From NCBI RefSeq assembly GCF_932274485.2, contig NC_065880.2, forward strand, positions 77,991,730-78,055,729: a stretch of DNA of 64,000 nucleotides. Direction: 5' to 3'. This DNA comes from Patella vulgata (lineage: Eukaryota > Mollusca > Gastropoda > Patellidae). This document shows, piece after piece, positions 10,676 through 22,484 of this stretch; position 1 is the stretch's first letter, and the number at the start of each line of letters is the position of its first letter. Below the pieces are notes generated by a model. The model was not told where the DNA came from. It ran no database searches and saw nothing but the letters and a program-made list of their open reading frames with translations. Both the position numbers and the translations under genes were made by a program.

Positions 10676-10951
10676 GGTTGGATGGCTGAATGGAGAGCGT
10701 GCGCGCGCTGTATCATAAAGTCTGTCATTGAGTCTACTGGCGTGGTTTCAAATCTTCGGTTGTACGTGACAAGGAGTAGGGTCGCCTGTCCAACCTCGTG
10801 GGTTTTCTCCGGGTCCCCCGGTTTCCTCCCACTGCTAAAGACCCCTACGCGCAAGCGAAATATTGAAATAAAATTAAACCATATGTTAGTCCCGAAATGA
10901 CCTAGTTTGTGTCGAGTGGACGTTAAACCCCATTTCTCTCTCTCTCTAATG
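10676..10951 (+). repeat. SINE-B, full length, inside the minisatellite
   Basis: Head ggttggatggctgaatgg with a short G-tract, box B-like ggtttcaaatcttcgg, body, the cctagtttgtgtcgagtgg block, ggacgttaaaccccattt and (CT)n. TAATGC-ATGATGG flanks both sides, though the array's own repetition weakens this as a target duplication. Confidence 0.9.
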
Positions 10952-11549
10952 CGATGATGGTATTATTTCGGTGGAGTGGTTATTCATCGCGCCAATGCAA
11001 GTAAAACTGTAATGCGATGATGGTATTATTTTCGGGGGAGTGGTTATTCATCGTGCCAATGCAAGTAAAACAGTAATGCGGTGTTGGCGTTATTTCGATG
11101 GGGTGGCTATTCATCGCGCCAATACAAGTAAAACTGTTGTGCGATGATGGTGTTATTTCGTATTTCGGTGGGTGGTTATTCATCGCGGCAATGCAAGTAA
11201 AACTGTTGTACGATGATGGTGTTATTTCGTATTTCGGTGGGTGTTTATTCATCGCTGCAATACCAGTGAAACTGTTATACGCTGATGTGTTATTCAGGTT
11301 GAGTGTGTTTATTCATAGCGTCAATACGATTAAGAATGTTATACGATGATGGTGTTATTTTTGTAGGGTGTCCATTCAGGTATAAATAAGTAAACGAGAA
11401 TGAACTTATTTAATTAAATGCATGATTAGCTGTATGTGTACACCGGTATACATGACGTCACATTGTCATGAAGGATGAGGTTTTTAAAGGAATCGTGTCT
11501 GATATATTTTAGTGAATAAAACTAGTCAATTTTGTGTCATAGTGTCTTA

Positions 11550-11680
11550 TTTTTGGGAGAGGGGGAAACCGGATGACTCAGAGAAAACCCATATCGTTGG
11601 GCAGGCTTGTCACGAATCGAAAGCATGCCACTTGACTCAATGGCGGACCTTTAAATCATTCGCCCCCCACCCATCTATAC
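11550..11680 (-). repeat. SINE-B fragment
   Basis: Complement of SINE-B: gagaaaaccca, gttgggcaggc, cacttgactcaatgg and the head remnant cattcg. Highly diverged. Confidence 0.65.
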
Positions 11681-11744
11681 TACAGAATAAGTTGTGGTTT
11701 TAAAAAGCATAAACATTTGGAAGATATTTTGAAAGTTACGTTCC

Positions 11745-11945
11745 ACTGGGTAGATATCCGATTAGATAACGCGTGCGCATTAGATGTGTAGATCCGTGAT
11801 TGAGTCAAGGGTTTAGATTCCCAGCTTTTACGTGACAAGAAGTAGGGTCGCGTGTCCAACCTCGTGTTGTTTCTCCGAGTTCTCTGCCCCCCCACCCCCA
11901 CAGCTAAAACGTAGTTTGTCTCAAGTAGTCAATAACACCCCCGCC
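11745..11945 (+). repeat. SINE-B, diverged
   Basis: tgattgagtcaagg, agattcccagc, acgtgacaagaagtagggtc, gtccaacctcgtg and tagtttgtctcaagtag follow SINE-B order. The head is poor and the cctcccactgc block is replaced by a C-rich run. Confidence 0.65.
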
Positions 11946-12455
11946 CCCTCTCTCCCTCTCGTTCTCCCACACGCATTTTCCCGTCCCCTAACCCACCTGT
12001 TTTAATGAGTTTCTGAATGTAAGAAGACAGTTGATGATAAATGGAATATGGGCGTGGTTGTGAAATATTCCACCTGATAGTCTGTAGCCTTTAATACATA
12101 ATACATGTTATGCCTGATTATAAGATCATGGTTGTATAGGAACCACCTTGTATGGTGCCAGTAGTAACGAACGACCGTGTAGATGCCGGGGGTATGGTGC
12201 CAGTATTATCAGGATGTCTAACGTTTCTCATCTGTCTTGTCAACCTGTTGGTTGGAATCATTAGACCTACCTTTCATTGGCACAATAAATCTTAATTAAA
12301 ATAACCCTCGTACCTCTAACTATGTATTAACATCATATTAATCATTCACACCCTTGTGGCCACCCACCGAAAGGTGCGCCAAAGTACTGATTTAGTGTTG
12401 GGGCGACCCAAACAATTTTTTTACGGTGCCGCACCACCATTAATACAAAATATCA
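11946..12455. other. Unannotated stretch
   Basis: No gene or known repeat of this window. A short direct duplication of a gtatggtgccagta motif occurs near 12151 and 12192. Confidence 0.45.
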
Positions 12456-12459
12456 CTAA

Positions 12460-12665
12460 CTTCCACGGATGATGTCCTCTGAACGTTTCTGCCCGTCCCT
12501 ATTAAGCTGCAATATCAAAATACTACCCTAGCCTCACCTCTGTTCTAAGGGTATATTGGAGTTCTTACCTTCTATTTTTAACCATAATTCGTTTTTGTTC
12601 GTCACATCTGACACATATTTATAACAACCCAACACTATTTTCAAGTAAATTTTTGGGATGAGAGA
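12460..12665. repeat. Unclassified dispersed repeat G, copy 1
   Basis: gtcctctgaacg, a C/T-rich stretch, ctctgttctaagg, ctatttttaacc, tttttgttcg and the 19-base tcaaaatagtgttgggttg block (complement) also occur in the same order at 43560-43745. No terminal structure is obvious. Confidence 0.6.
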
Positions 12666-13068
12666 CCGTTCTGAAAGGATAAACGTCTGACGAATGATGA
12701 ACCATAATTTGTTGGCGAATGTCAATATGCAGGAATAGTTGTAATATGTAGGCCACACATCTTCTCCATGTAGTCCTTGTGGTACAGTGAATCGTGATGA
12801 AAGCCTAGATGTACGAAAAGTAACTAACTGTGTCTCATCATCTAATAATTGCTGAAGAAGAATTCAGAATTTGATTAACATGCTAAAAATCTGACTCTAA
12901 CAATATTTGTCAACAGCTGATATGAATGTTTCTTTCAACGCTTTCATGTTGAAGTAATTACTGTTTTATAAAAATGCCTTTAACCATACATATATATATA
13001 TATTATTTTAGAAAGTATGAAATGCCAAGTAAGAAACGCCAAATAATTTTCTGATTCCTGTACTTTAG

Positions 13069-13456
13069 TTAAAGATGCATTATGCAAGAGCTACATCTGC
13101 CTATTGCAGGTGTTTTTTCTGACTTCAAATCATATATAAATTATTATTTAGACATTGATTCACACGGCAAGCCTATAATCATCTCTCTAGACCATTGGAT
13201 GACCGAGATTTAAATCGATTTGAACACCGGTGAGATTTGAAAAAAATACGATAAAGTGGATAATTGAAACTTAGTCGCGGTTTTCAAGTATGGTTGCTAC
13301 GATAATAAGCGATCTACACTACATCTTCAAACAGTCATAATTTCGCCAAGAATAAAGTAATTTGAATGAAATTTTCAATATATTCATATTTCATTATGTA
13401 CTATTATAGCAAGAACGACCAGCTCTTTATCTAGATCCTACATAATGCATCTTTAA
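13069..13456 (+). mobile_element. MITE-C copy 2
   Basis: Cleanest ends of the family: TTAAAGATGCATTATGCAAG at the left and the complement TTAAAGATGCATTATGTAGG at the right. Non-autonomous. The TTAA boundary suggests a piggyBac-like target, but no transposase is present. Confidence 0.85.
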
Positions 13457-13659
13457 AGAGGTAGTATCACTTTCAAAACACATGTAATTAATTTGACTCG
13501 CCTATATTGTCAAAAATCCGGGAACTGGCCTTCCTAAAAAAATGTTTAGCATAGGCTCTCGCCGATCCTTAAAACATATATCTCAGCCATTGGTTCTTTG
13601 CCAGATGTTGGAGCACACTCCCATCGCGGGAGCGACAGATCGGATTCATATCTGATGAA

Positions 13660-13731
13660 AATCGAATCCATCATATAGCATCGAGAGTTGATTATGGTCT
13701 TGTCATGTTAGTAAAGTCTAATTAAACATAC
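13660..13731 (-). mobile_element. MITE-C fragment
   Basis: gagttgattatggtcttgtc followed by a gtctaatta block is the complement of the MITE-C middle. It abuts the next, plus-oriented copy. Confidence 0.65.
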
Positions 13732-14093
13732 ATTATGCAAGAGCTAAATCTGCCTATTGCAGGTCTTTCTTTAGGCCTTTAAACTTATCCAGACCATAAT
13801 CAACTATCGATGTCATCGCTAGCCTGCGATATGTACTGGATTAGGATCCGATTTGCTGCTCAACTTTCATTCATGATTTAATCATGAAATGAATAATCGA
13901 GACTATGTTTTTTATCGTACCGACTTTAGTACTGATGATCGAGGCTAGGCTGAAAATTCAATCGATAAATTCTCGGTTCAGAGTGGATCAATTTGATTGA
14001 GTTTTCAGCACATTTCCTTTACATTATCTAGTTTTTAACTATTATAGTGAGAACTGTAAGCTTGTTATCTAATCTCCCATAATGTATCTTTAA
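13732..14093 (+). mobile_element. MITE-C copy 3
   Basis: Runs from TTAAACATACATTATGCAAG to cccataatgtatctTTAA with all interior blocks. It ends within a few bases of the LINE 3' side. Confidence 0.85.
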
Positions 14094-14096
14094 ATA

Positions 14097-15540
14097 AGCA
14101 GGCAGGGATCATAAAGTAGTAACTGTAGAAGACTCGGTCTTTCCCGTTGTAGAAGGTGAATAATTGTTTCATGTAGGAGAGAGCAGTATCAGAAAACAAA
14201 GCTTAATACACATTTGATAGCCAACGAAGACTTTTCTAGAAAATTTGAAACTAAGCAAGCACAGTTATTTTGCACGACTTGAAGACGGTTGAGTGAGGTA
14301 TTTGGATGTGACTAATGCTAATACAACTCGAGCGTATGAATCTTTGGTAAGACACCTCCTGATTCTTGGTGTTGTTTATAATCTCATGTACAATTTGCAC
14401 ATAGTATTTTGACCTGTGGGATGAGACACGTTGTCTTGTCCATGATGAACCCCAGATTTCGTGCTTTAAATAATGGTGAAATTTCAGTATCGCCGATGTT
14501 TAGCTTTCGTGAAAAGTTGAAAGTGTTCAGTTTTGACCTTGGTAAAATCCTCACGAAGTCCGTCTACTCATCCTTCAGCTTTAATTTGTTTTGATTCATC
14601 CATGTCCGGATATCACTGATACAGGATTATAGCTTCTTTGGAGAACCGTGTATTGAAATCTGGTCTGAAGGAATGAATGTGTTATACAATTGCTTATCAT
14701 CGGCAAAACCATGATAGCTTATACCATGTTTATGAATAATTTTAACAAGTGGAAGTACATACAGCAAGAAGAGTAGTGTACCTAGTACCGATCCCTGTGG
14801 CATTTCAATTGGCAGCGGTTTAGATACAGAGCTTCTGCTATGAATATGGACACATTGACTTCTGTCATTTAGATAAGACTTCAACCAATCCAGCACTGAT
14901 CCTTTGATTCCCACAGATTGATTGAATAAATGCTGCACTTAGATCTAGAAGTATAAGGTTGATGCGATGGTTGCTGTCAAATGCTGCATCAATATCAGTT
15001 TTTACCTCAAGAATTGCTGTCTCTTTGGCGTTCTTTATAAGCAGACTGTTGCGGTTCATGAAGACTGTTAGCTCGCAGATAATTAGCGATTTGTCTTGCT
15101 ATCATCCTTTCAAGCACCATTCCGATAATCTCAAGATTTGAGACGGGGCGATAGTTCTTAAAGATCTCTCAATCAAGCGATGGTTTCCGGGCTTTCCTCA
15201 GACGTGGAATCACAAGGGCGGTCTTTAATGAAGTCGACACACAGCTGTTGGCAATTGAAGAGTTTATGATAGCAGAAACTAAAACTGGTTTGGACTTCAG
15301 AAGCCATGTTGGAAGGGGATCTAGGCTATTTGACTTGCTCTTACCAATGATAAACAGGACATTTTCTTCTATAACTGCATGGGGCAAACTCAAACAAACG
15401 GCTTGGTATATGATGTTCTTCAAACTCCCTTCACCAACTGCTAGTATTGTCAAGAGTGCGCTACGTCTGATATCACTGACTTGTCAACTAGCACAACATC
15501 TGAATTAGACTTTAATCCCCAGTGTAGGCCCTACGGTGAT
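14097..15540 (-). mobile_element. Eroded LINE, reverse-transcriptase region
   Basis: Minus-strand frames give successive RT landmarks of a non-LTR retrotransposon: SNSLDPLPTWLLK (near 15340), LLDLSAAF (near 14950), LDWLKSYLNDRSQCV and MPQGSVLG (14800-14890), GFADDKQLYNTF with the catalytic-type box (near 14690), then in other frames SDIRTWMNQNKLKLKDE, NIGDTEISPLFKARNLGFIMD, and NRLQVVQNNCACLV near 14250. The order is normal for a CR1/L2/Jockey-type RT. The frame shifts at least three times, and stops occur. The endonuclease and 5' part are absent. It is inactive and fairly old. Confidence 0.85.
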
Positions 15541-15799
15541 TGATGTTATTTATTAAATTTAAATCAACCAGTTCTACAAATTATGATAATCTGTGCGACC
15601 CTAAGACGAAAGTAGAGAAAATATCGGCCCTGGGACTGTAAAGTCACCCCTACCCCATCCAATCTGTTAACTTTAAAGAAACTCGGACCACTGGAACAGA
15701 AAATATTTTGGACCATGTTGAAAATTTGCCCAAGAACCAGTTTTGAGTTCTTGTGGTGTGACTCTATGAGAACATAACCAAAATGTTTTGTTCTACCAG

Positions 15800-16098
15800 G
15801 TAGAGGGAGAGAGATGGGGTTTAACGTTCACTCGACACTAACTAGGTCATTTTGGGACTAACATATGTATGGTTCAATTTTATTTCAATAATTCGTTTGC
15901 ACGTAGGGGTGTTTAGCACGTAGGGGTGTTTAGCTGTGGGAGGAAACCGAAGGACCCGTAGAAAACCCACGAGGTTGGACAGGCGACCTACTCCTTGTCA
16001 CGTACAACCGGGGAATCGAAACCACGCCAGTTGACTCAATGACAGACCTTATGGCGCAGCGCGCACACGCTAACCATTCGGCCATCCAATCGCCAGCC
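15800..16098 (-). repeat. SINE-B, near full length
   Basis: Complement of SINE-B from gagagagatgggg to ctaaccattcggccatccaa. It contains an internal 17-bp tandem duplication (cacgtaggggtgtttag twice, near 15900), a private mark of this copy. Confidence 0.9.
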
Positions 16099-16105
16099 TA
16101 ATAGT

Positions 16106-16720
16106 TACTATGTTAACTTAAATACATTGCCGGACGAATCTGGTAAAGACGAATTAAAGCAGACAAATCTCCAAGAAACCTTTTGTTTAGGAACTCAAAA
16201 AGCTCCGGGCCACAGCCTATATGCCAACCCGCTTCTTTCTATATATGCAGTAGACTGAAGTCCAATATAAATTGGCACGTGGTATTAGAATAAACCGTTA
16301 TTTACCACAAGCTAGGTGTTGAAATACAACTAACTAACAGCTTAGATAAACATCTTAATAGATAGATCAAAGACAACTAGTTTACATAAATAAACAAAAG
16401 ACGAAATGTAACAATGTTATCATAGGTATGTTTATGAGTATTAGAGATGGGATTCTCTAATTCTCACAAAACCACGCTTTCATTACTTGCTCAATTTTTT
16501 TTTTTTTGTTACATAGAGTTCAAGTATTTTATTTGCGTGAATCGTGCGTTGTGTAATATTTATTTTTGTAAGAGAGGATTTCTTTGAGAGAAGCTGTTGC
16601 TCCCATGAACACATCCGCAATAGACATTCCTCGAAAAAACAGGGTAATTTAAATGATGATAGAAAATAGTAAAAGTTTCACATATTTAGAAATTTTGATG
16701 CTTTTTGTTTGAATTATCAG
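16106..16720. other. Unannotated stretch
   Basis: AT-rich with a T-run at 16497-16507. No gene or shared repeat recognised. Confidence 0.45.
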
Positions 16721-16721
16721 A

Positions 16722-16788
16722 TATGAAATGAAATGGGGTTTAACTTCCTACTTGCCTGAACAAACTGGGATAAAGAGGAGGGGGGGGG

Positions 16789-16819
<31 letters not shown>

Positions 16820-17150
16820 CATTTCGGAACTAACATATTGTTCAATTTTATTTCATTAATTTGCTTGCGCGCAGGGGTCTTTAGCCGTGGGAGGAAACTG
16901 GAGAATCCGTAGAAAACCCACGAGGAGGGACAGGCGCCTCTACTCCTTGTCACCTACAAGCGAGTAATCGAAACCACACCATTTGACTCCATGACAGACC
17001 TAATGAAGCAACGCGCACGCGTTAACCATTCTGCCACCCCACCTCCCGTCTAATGAGGAAAATATATCAAGTTCAGTCTGCCAGGTGAATGTTTAAACGG
17101 CAATTCAATGTTTTCGTCCCGTCCGCACGACTAGATGGTTCACCGTGGCC
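16722..17150 (-). repeat. SINE-A interrupted by SINE-B
   Basis: SINE-A (minus) starts at gaaatgaaatggggtttaac (16725) and stops near 16778. It resumes at cgtctaatgagg and shows the ttttcgtcccgtccgcacga block to about 17150. The gap holds SINE-B. The interruption shows SINE-B is the younger insertion here. Confidence 0.8.
16779..17044 (-). repeat. SINE-B inserted in SINE-A, with long (GA)n tail
   Basis: A (GA)n tract of about 30 bp (the complement of the CT tail) is followed by gtcatttcggaactaacat, gcttgcgcgcaggggtcttt and the rest to ccattctgccaccccacctc at the head. The gttaaacc block of the tail is missing. Confidence 0.85.
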
Positions 17151-17944
17151 CCCTCAAATTATGTTGTTTCGTATTTAGTGTATAACGATTTGAACCAAGA
17201 CTTGCCGCTGCTCTTATCTTAAAACCATAAAATCGACGGTTTCTCTTCCCCTATCTAACACTCGCGCCTCCCTGTCTCGGTTCCATGATGGCGTACATTC
17301 ACCTGATGTCTAGAGACACACACAAACCTAATGACGAACACCGTCCGCCATTCATGTCATCAGATTCTAGCCGTTGAAATCAAAGTGTCTATATTTTCAC
17401 ATTCTACAGCTGTACGTGCCGGACAGCAAGTTTATAGCACTGTAGAATAATATCCATTCATTTCTTTGGGAAGACTAGGAGAAATCCAGGCGCCGTCTCT
17501 TAGAGATATAATCCTATCTTGGTGAAGCATTAAATATATACACACCCTATCACTAACCCAGGCGATATACCTATAGTCCTTTCAGTAGTTGCAGATATTT
17601 TGAAAACATCCAGATAAAAAGCGAAGGTTTATTTTTCTGAAGTTATTGAAATATGTCACCTAAACACATACACTACATATAAAAAGACATCTAGCAATAA
17701 TTCAACTTATTTGCTCTATACTTACAGAATAGCCCCGCGAAAAGTTCGATACGGGCTAGGGGGTGTGGCGATCGGTGGTTTTGTATGAGGTACAAGATAC
17801 CGGGGGTGGGGGTGGATGACTGGGGGGCACAAGCTTCAATATTTATATCGTTAGGTGGATTATGATTATGAAGCATTTGAATTAATTTGTAAAACGTCAA
17901 GAGCGTTTTTTTTATTGTGAGTAACACCCAACGTACATACTAAA
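17151..17944. other. Unannotated stretch
   Basis: No coding signal beyond short chance frames and no repeat shared with the window recognised. A G-rich stretch lies at 17755-17830. Confidence 0.45.
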
Positions 17945-18250
17945 CTTACGCTGGCTTGAGAACAGACGCTAAGCTAGTTGACTGACATTTTAAGTCCTAA
18001 ATCGACGATTTAAGTCGAAACCACACAGTATACTTTGTGAATTTTGAGAAGTTTTTATTTCGTTTCCAATGAATGAAAGAGAAAAGGTTTATTTAGTCTT
18101 TGTATCTATGACAGATGTGAAATGGAGTAGAACCGCATTACAAAATAATACATTATTTTTCTAGATATGGTGGCCACTCAGGGCAGAGATCTATTGTGGG
18201 AGTAGATAGTTACCGACAAGGAGATATATTTTACAGATATGCATATTCTA
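17945..18250 (+). repeat. Dispersed repeat K, copy 1
   Basis: The series ttgactgacattttaa, cctaaatcgacgatt, agtcgaaa, agtatactt, attttgaga, gtttatttagt, atgtgaaa and cagggcagagatctatt recurs in the same order at 56650-57182, where two SINEs split it. A partial third piece (gacaagga, atagatatgcatattcta) is at 19145-19185. MITE-D sits at its right end. Confidence 0.65.
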
Positions 18251-18611
18251 CAATCTGATTAAAACACAAATCCTATTTCGTTTCGTTTTTTATATTTTAA
18301 AATTTCGTTTTACTGCACTAGGATCTGGAAGAGTTGTTATATAACACGCGTTCTGGATGATGCGAGGGATTAGTAAATGAAACGATCTGTTACAGCGAGT
18401 TTTTGGCATGAGTTGCACGGAACAGTGGGTAACCCACTAGAAACTTTAACGCTGATTGGTTAATCAAATGTCTGACGTCATATGGTCAAAAGCCGCTCGT
18501 ATGGCCTCTGACGCGATTTTCCACTACAACCGATCAGCTCTTCATGTAGTAGAGGCCATCGAAAGTATAAAAAAACGAAACGAAATATAGATCTGTATTT
18601 TAATCAGATTG
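18251..18611 (+). mobile_element. MITE-D copy 1 (Mutator-like)
   Basis: Long terminal inverted repeats of about 50 bp: CAATCTGATTAAAACACA, then the tttcgtttcg block on the left; the complement on the right ends aatcagattg. Flanks CATATTCTA and TGTATTCTA agree at 7 of 9 positions, consistent with an old 9-bp target duplication. No coding capacity. Confidence 0.85.
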
Positions 18612-18662
18612 TGTATTCTACACATCATATCCAGAATTTAGATGATTTCAAAAAAATTTTAA

Positions 18663-19018
18663 AAAATGAAATGAAATAGGTTTAACGTCCTACTGTTCTG
18701 TTCCGAACTGGGCTAATGAAGACGGGCATACGCCATACAGTGTACTATGAGGGAAATTTTGCACTACGACCTACTCTTATATCGAATTCCAACAGTCAAG
18801 GGATTTTTTGCGTGCATGCCAATGTGTACACGGGACCTCGGTTTTTCGTGCCATCCGAACGACTAGACAGCTGTCCTTGTCAGGCCCTTCGTCCTGCATC
18901 ACTGACAAGTGGGAACCACGCCGGAAAATCTGGATGAACATTATCGGCCAATGCAGTGATCGAACACCCGACCTCCAGGCTAGCGAGCCAGCGTCTTATC
19001 CACTTAGCCATCTTGACC
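18663..19018 (-). repeat. SINE-A, full length with tRNA-like head
   Basis: Runs from gaaatgaaataggtttaacg through the whole body to the complement of the head: gatcgaacacccgacc (box B-like) and gcgtcttatccacttagcca (box A-like). It is followed by a C-run and A-run at 19018-19045, an unusual flank. Confidence 0.9.
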
Positions 19019-19367
19019 CCCCCCCCCCCCCCCAAAAAAAAAAATTAAAAGATTATGGACAATTGAAATGTGGATAAAAAATGGTCATGCTACTCATCGA
19101 CAACAGCTTTTTTGTCAGTGGCGCCCAATATTGGAAATAGTGATCGACAAGGAAAATATACTATAGATATGCATATTCTATACACATTGTCCGTGATTAG
19201 TAAGACCGTTTTTGTCCCAAATTTCAATTATCCATAATTTTGTAAATTTTTATGAAATCATTTAAATTTTGGCTATGTTGAAGATTACCGGTGGTAAAAG
19301 TTTTAACAGCGAAAGCGCAATATTCGCTTTCTAGTGAAAACCTACGAAGTATCTGAAAGTAAAGAAA

Positions 19368-19677
19368 TTAAACATGCATTATGCCAGAGCTAAGTCTGCC
19401 TATTGCAGGTCTTCCTTAGGCCCTAAAAGATAAATGTTATCTTAATTATTAATTAGACATTAATCAACTTACCTAGACTATAATCAACTCTCGATGCCAT
19501 CGCTTGCCTGCGATATTTTGTGGATTCAAATACGTTTTCGGGTGTATGCTTTGTTTATTATCGTAACTATAATTTTATCGCTAATATCTAGGACCAGAGT
19601 AAAGTAATTTGACTGTAATTTTCAGCATATTCTCTTTTCATTATCTAGTTTTGAACTATTACCTAATGCCGCTTTAA
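19368..19677 (+). mobile_element. MITE-C copy 4, shortened
   Basis: TTAAACATGCATTATGCCAG to cctaatgccgctTTAA. The interior lacks part of the middle compared with copies 2 and 3. Confidence 0.8.
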
Positions 19678-19713
19678 TTAATAGGTAGACTATTACAGTG
19701 ATAAATTCAAATA

Positions 19714-20036
19714 CAATCTGATTAAAATACAGATCTATATTTTGTTCCAGTTGTACTGGAAGGTCGCGTCAGGGGTCGTACGAGCGGCTTTTGACCTATG
19801 ACGTCAGACATTGATTAATCAACCAGCGTTGACGTTTCTAGTGGTTATCCACAGTTCCGTGCATAGCACGCCGAGAACTCACCATAACGGACTGTTTCAT
19901 TGGCCAATCCCCCACTTCAACCAGAAAGCTGGTAATATAACAACTCTTCCATATCCTAGTGCAGTATAGACAAGTAAAACGAAATTTTGAACTATAAAAA
20001 ACGAAACGTAATAGGATCTGTGTTTTAATCAGATTG
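19714..20036 (-). mobile_element. MITE-D copy 2 (Mutator-like)
   Basis: Inverted relative to copy 1. Left end CAATCTGATTAAAATACAGA, right end ttttaatcagattg. Flanks ATTCAAATA and ATTCAAACA match at 8 of 9 positions. Shared interior includes gaagagttgttat, gtctgacgtcat and agccgctcgta (in complement). Confidence 0.85.
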
Positions 20037-20351
20037 ATTCAAACAATAAAATACAAAAATATTCCACACCTCCATTCAGTTTTTATTTGTGGTATAATGC
20101 GCCCAGACAGGTAACCATCCGTTAAAAAAAATAATTCTTATCTTCAAATTTAAACCTGAAATATGGTATATCTGCTTGCATACCTTTTAAAAGTTATTCA
20201 TCAAATGGGTCTAGATGTGGGACGAAAACTGACCCTATTTTATGATTCATAAAATCTATTTATCATATTTTATATTTGATGATAAACTGATAACATGCAT
20301 ATACATATTTATAAATATAATATACATAATAAAGTGACAGTCTCTCCTTAC

Positions 20352-20672
20352 ATGAAAAATGGGGTTTAACGTCCTACTGTTCTGCTCCGACTGCACTAAT
20401 GAAGACGGGCATATTATGACATTCAGTGTGCTATGAGGGAACTTTTGCCCAGACAGCGGGGCTACGGCCTACTCTTAAACGAATTCCAACTGTGAATAGT
20501 TCTTTTACGTGCCCGCCAATGTGCACACGGGACCTCGGTATTTCGTTCCATTAGAACGACTAGACGCTGTTCTTGTCAGGCCCTCCGTCCAGCACCGCCG
20601 ACAAGGCGAACCCGAGACCGCCTGGTTAGCGAGTCAGGGTCGTACTTACTGAGTCACCGCGTCTCACTCATT
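20352..20672 (-). repeat. SINE-A, near full length
   Basis: Starts ggggtttaacgtcctactgt and ends at the head remnant gttagcgagtcagg with actgagtcaccgcg. About 40 bp between the ccgacaaggcgaac and gagaccgcctgg blocks is lost. Confidence 0.9.
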
Positions 20673-21043
20673 AGTGTGTAATTTCTCTTTAAAAAGCGAG
20701 TATACTACCACCACTACTAATATAAGGATTTACGTCCTATTCTACCTTGGGTGATATCGAAAAAAAGCTCTTCAGCCATCGGCGTCTTCAATAGGAAAGT
20801 AACAAATGTTGGAAGTCCTAGCATAGCGGGATATATCCTGTATTGGGATTAGATGAAAGAGTGTTGTTGACACGTAATATTGTCTGCGATACTATGCTGT
20901 GTTTAGGCGGGAGTAAAGTTCTAATGGTGTATCTACACGTACCAGAATATTCAATCTGATCGTGTATCTACTGGCATTACTAAATGGGAAGAAGTGGTAG
21001 CCTAACATGTGGACAAATGGCTACCATACATTATAAGCGAATG

Positions 21044-21136
21044 TAATACAGATCTATATTTCGTTTCGTTTAAATAAAAAGGAATTTTAAACTATAACAA
21101 AAACGAAACGAAATAGGATCTATGTTATATTCAGAT
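21044..21136. mobile_element. MITE-D mini-derivative
   Basis: Left inverted repeat (acagatctatatttcgtttcg) lies only about 30 bp from the right one (acgaaacgaaataggatcta, then ttcagatt). The whole interior is deleted, leaving a near-hairpin. No clear flanking duplication. Confidence 0.75.
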
Positions 21137-21299
21137 TTAAGCTGACGAGGAAACTGGCAGAAAACAGCTCTCTGCGTCGTACATATTCTAGCAGAACTGT
21201 TATCCAGTACCGTTCTATTCCAGTTAATGCTTTGGAAAATAATGGCTTTTATCATTCTTTTTTGGGGGTTTAAAAATATTGGTAGGGGAGATGTGTTAC

Positions 21300-21334
<35 letters not shown>

Positions 21335-21515
21335 GAGGGGGGTGGGGTTTAACGTCCACTCGACACAAACTAGGTCATTTCTGACGTGCAACTAACATAA
21401 CCCTTGAGTGTTGGAAATTTCCCTCATAGCCAATTGCGCCGCATTTGCCCGTCTTCGTCAACCTAGTCGGTGCAATAAAAAAAAAGCACGTTAAATAAAC
21501 CCTATTTCATTTTAA
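21300..21515. repeat. (GA)n, SINE-B scrap (minus) and SINE-A tail (plus)
   Basis: (GA)n at 21300-21338. SINE-B complement ggggtttaacgtccactcga to aacta near 21425. Then the plus-strand SINE-A tail with tttccctcatagcc, cccgtcttcgtcaacctagt and gcacgttaaa to about 21515. Confidence 0.8.
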
Positions 21516-22190
21516 CACATTTTTTTTTAAAAAAGATGTCACCACTTTAATTACTACTGTAAGTTATTGTTCACACCTTGTAGATATAAATATATATCAT
21601 ATTAAATTGCATATGGCATTACAATTAAATAATTACCACATGTAAATATGTCTCGTCTTTATACCCCCTTCCATTCAATTTTTATGTTTTCTTTGACGCC
21701 ATTTTGCAATAAAATGTGGAATTAATCCACCTGTTAAAGATTGGCAATGTTGTGCATGTGTTTTTCACGGAGACTAGGATATTGTTTTCTTTGCGATTTT
21801 TATTCTCATATTACCTGGGCTGTTTAAACAACCGACTCCCTTCTATAGAAATCTAATCTACTCTAGGCATCTAAAATAAAGTTTGAATTGTGAAAAATGT
21901 CTCATAAATATGTCAAGTAATTATATTTCCTTTATGGTTTTTCTATTATACCCGATCTGTGTATTGTAATATGGTATATATAAAACCCTTATACGTGGTA
22001 TATATAATGTGCATACACTGTCCATTAAATTAATTTTATGCATTTTTCGCTCCTTGAAGATGCTTCATCATTTTACATATTGACTAAAATTGCACACCTG
22101 TTAATCATTTACAATTAGATAAAATCTATAAAAAGTTATGTGTTTTAAGATTGATCGTCAGATTAAATAAATAATTAAGTTAGTAATATA
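21516..22190. other. Unannotated AT-rich stretch
   Basis: No gene, RNA or recognised repeat. Confidence 0.45.
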
Positions 22191-22192
22191 TA

Positions 22193-22428
22193 CTCATCAA
22201 AAAAAGAAACGCATAGTGATATTTCGCCGTCGGTATGTATACCCTCCATCTACCATCGCCTCGTTGCAACAGGAACCGCGACTTGTCGCTGAATCAAACT
22301 GTTCTCCAGCGCAAATTGTTCTCCGGCGTTGCTGTGGCCATACCCTATGTGTCTGAGCACACTGGTGTCGGATTTGACATATTTCAAAATAGCAGCTCTA
22401 AAGGAATGTCCTTTTTTTTTTGAAGAGT
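22193..22428 (+). mobile_element. Tc1/mariner-like MITE
   Basis: 236 bp flanked by TA on both sides. The left end ctcatcaaaaaaagaaac and the complement of the right end ctcttcaaaaaaaaaggac form short inverted repeats. Interior has no long frame. The superfamily is inferred from the TA target and end sequence. Confidence 0.6.
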
Positions 22429-22484
22429 ATGGTTTACAGACATTCCGTCTTGTAATAGCTTAATCGGTATAGGTTTGGCTAAAT

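Larger units (their letters stand above)
10140..11380. repeat. 63-bp minisatellite array interrupted by two SINEs
   Basis: Unit: tattcatcgcgccaatgcaa, gtaaaactgtaatgcgatga, tggtattatttcggtggagt, ggt (63 bp). About ten units are readable, with variation of a few bases in length. SINE-A (10313-10596) and SINE-B (about 10676-10951) sit inside. The long minus-strand open frame at 10980-11252 is simply the array read in frame. Confidence 0.85.

Noticed and set aside
10980-11349. Long frames on both strands with repeated peptide units
   Set aside because: They are the 63-bp minisatellite read in frame (63 is a multiple of three). No start, signal or family resemblance.
14097-15540. Could the RT region belong to an LTR retroelement?
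   Set aside because: The FADD box context, the downstream SDIRTWMNQNKL and NRLQxVQN motifs and lack of gag, protease or long terminal repeats fit a non-LTR LINE.
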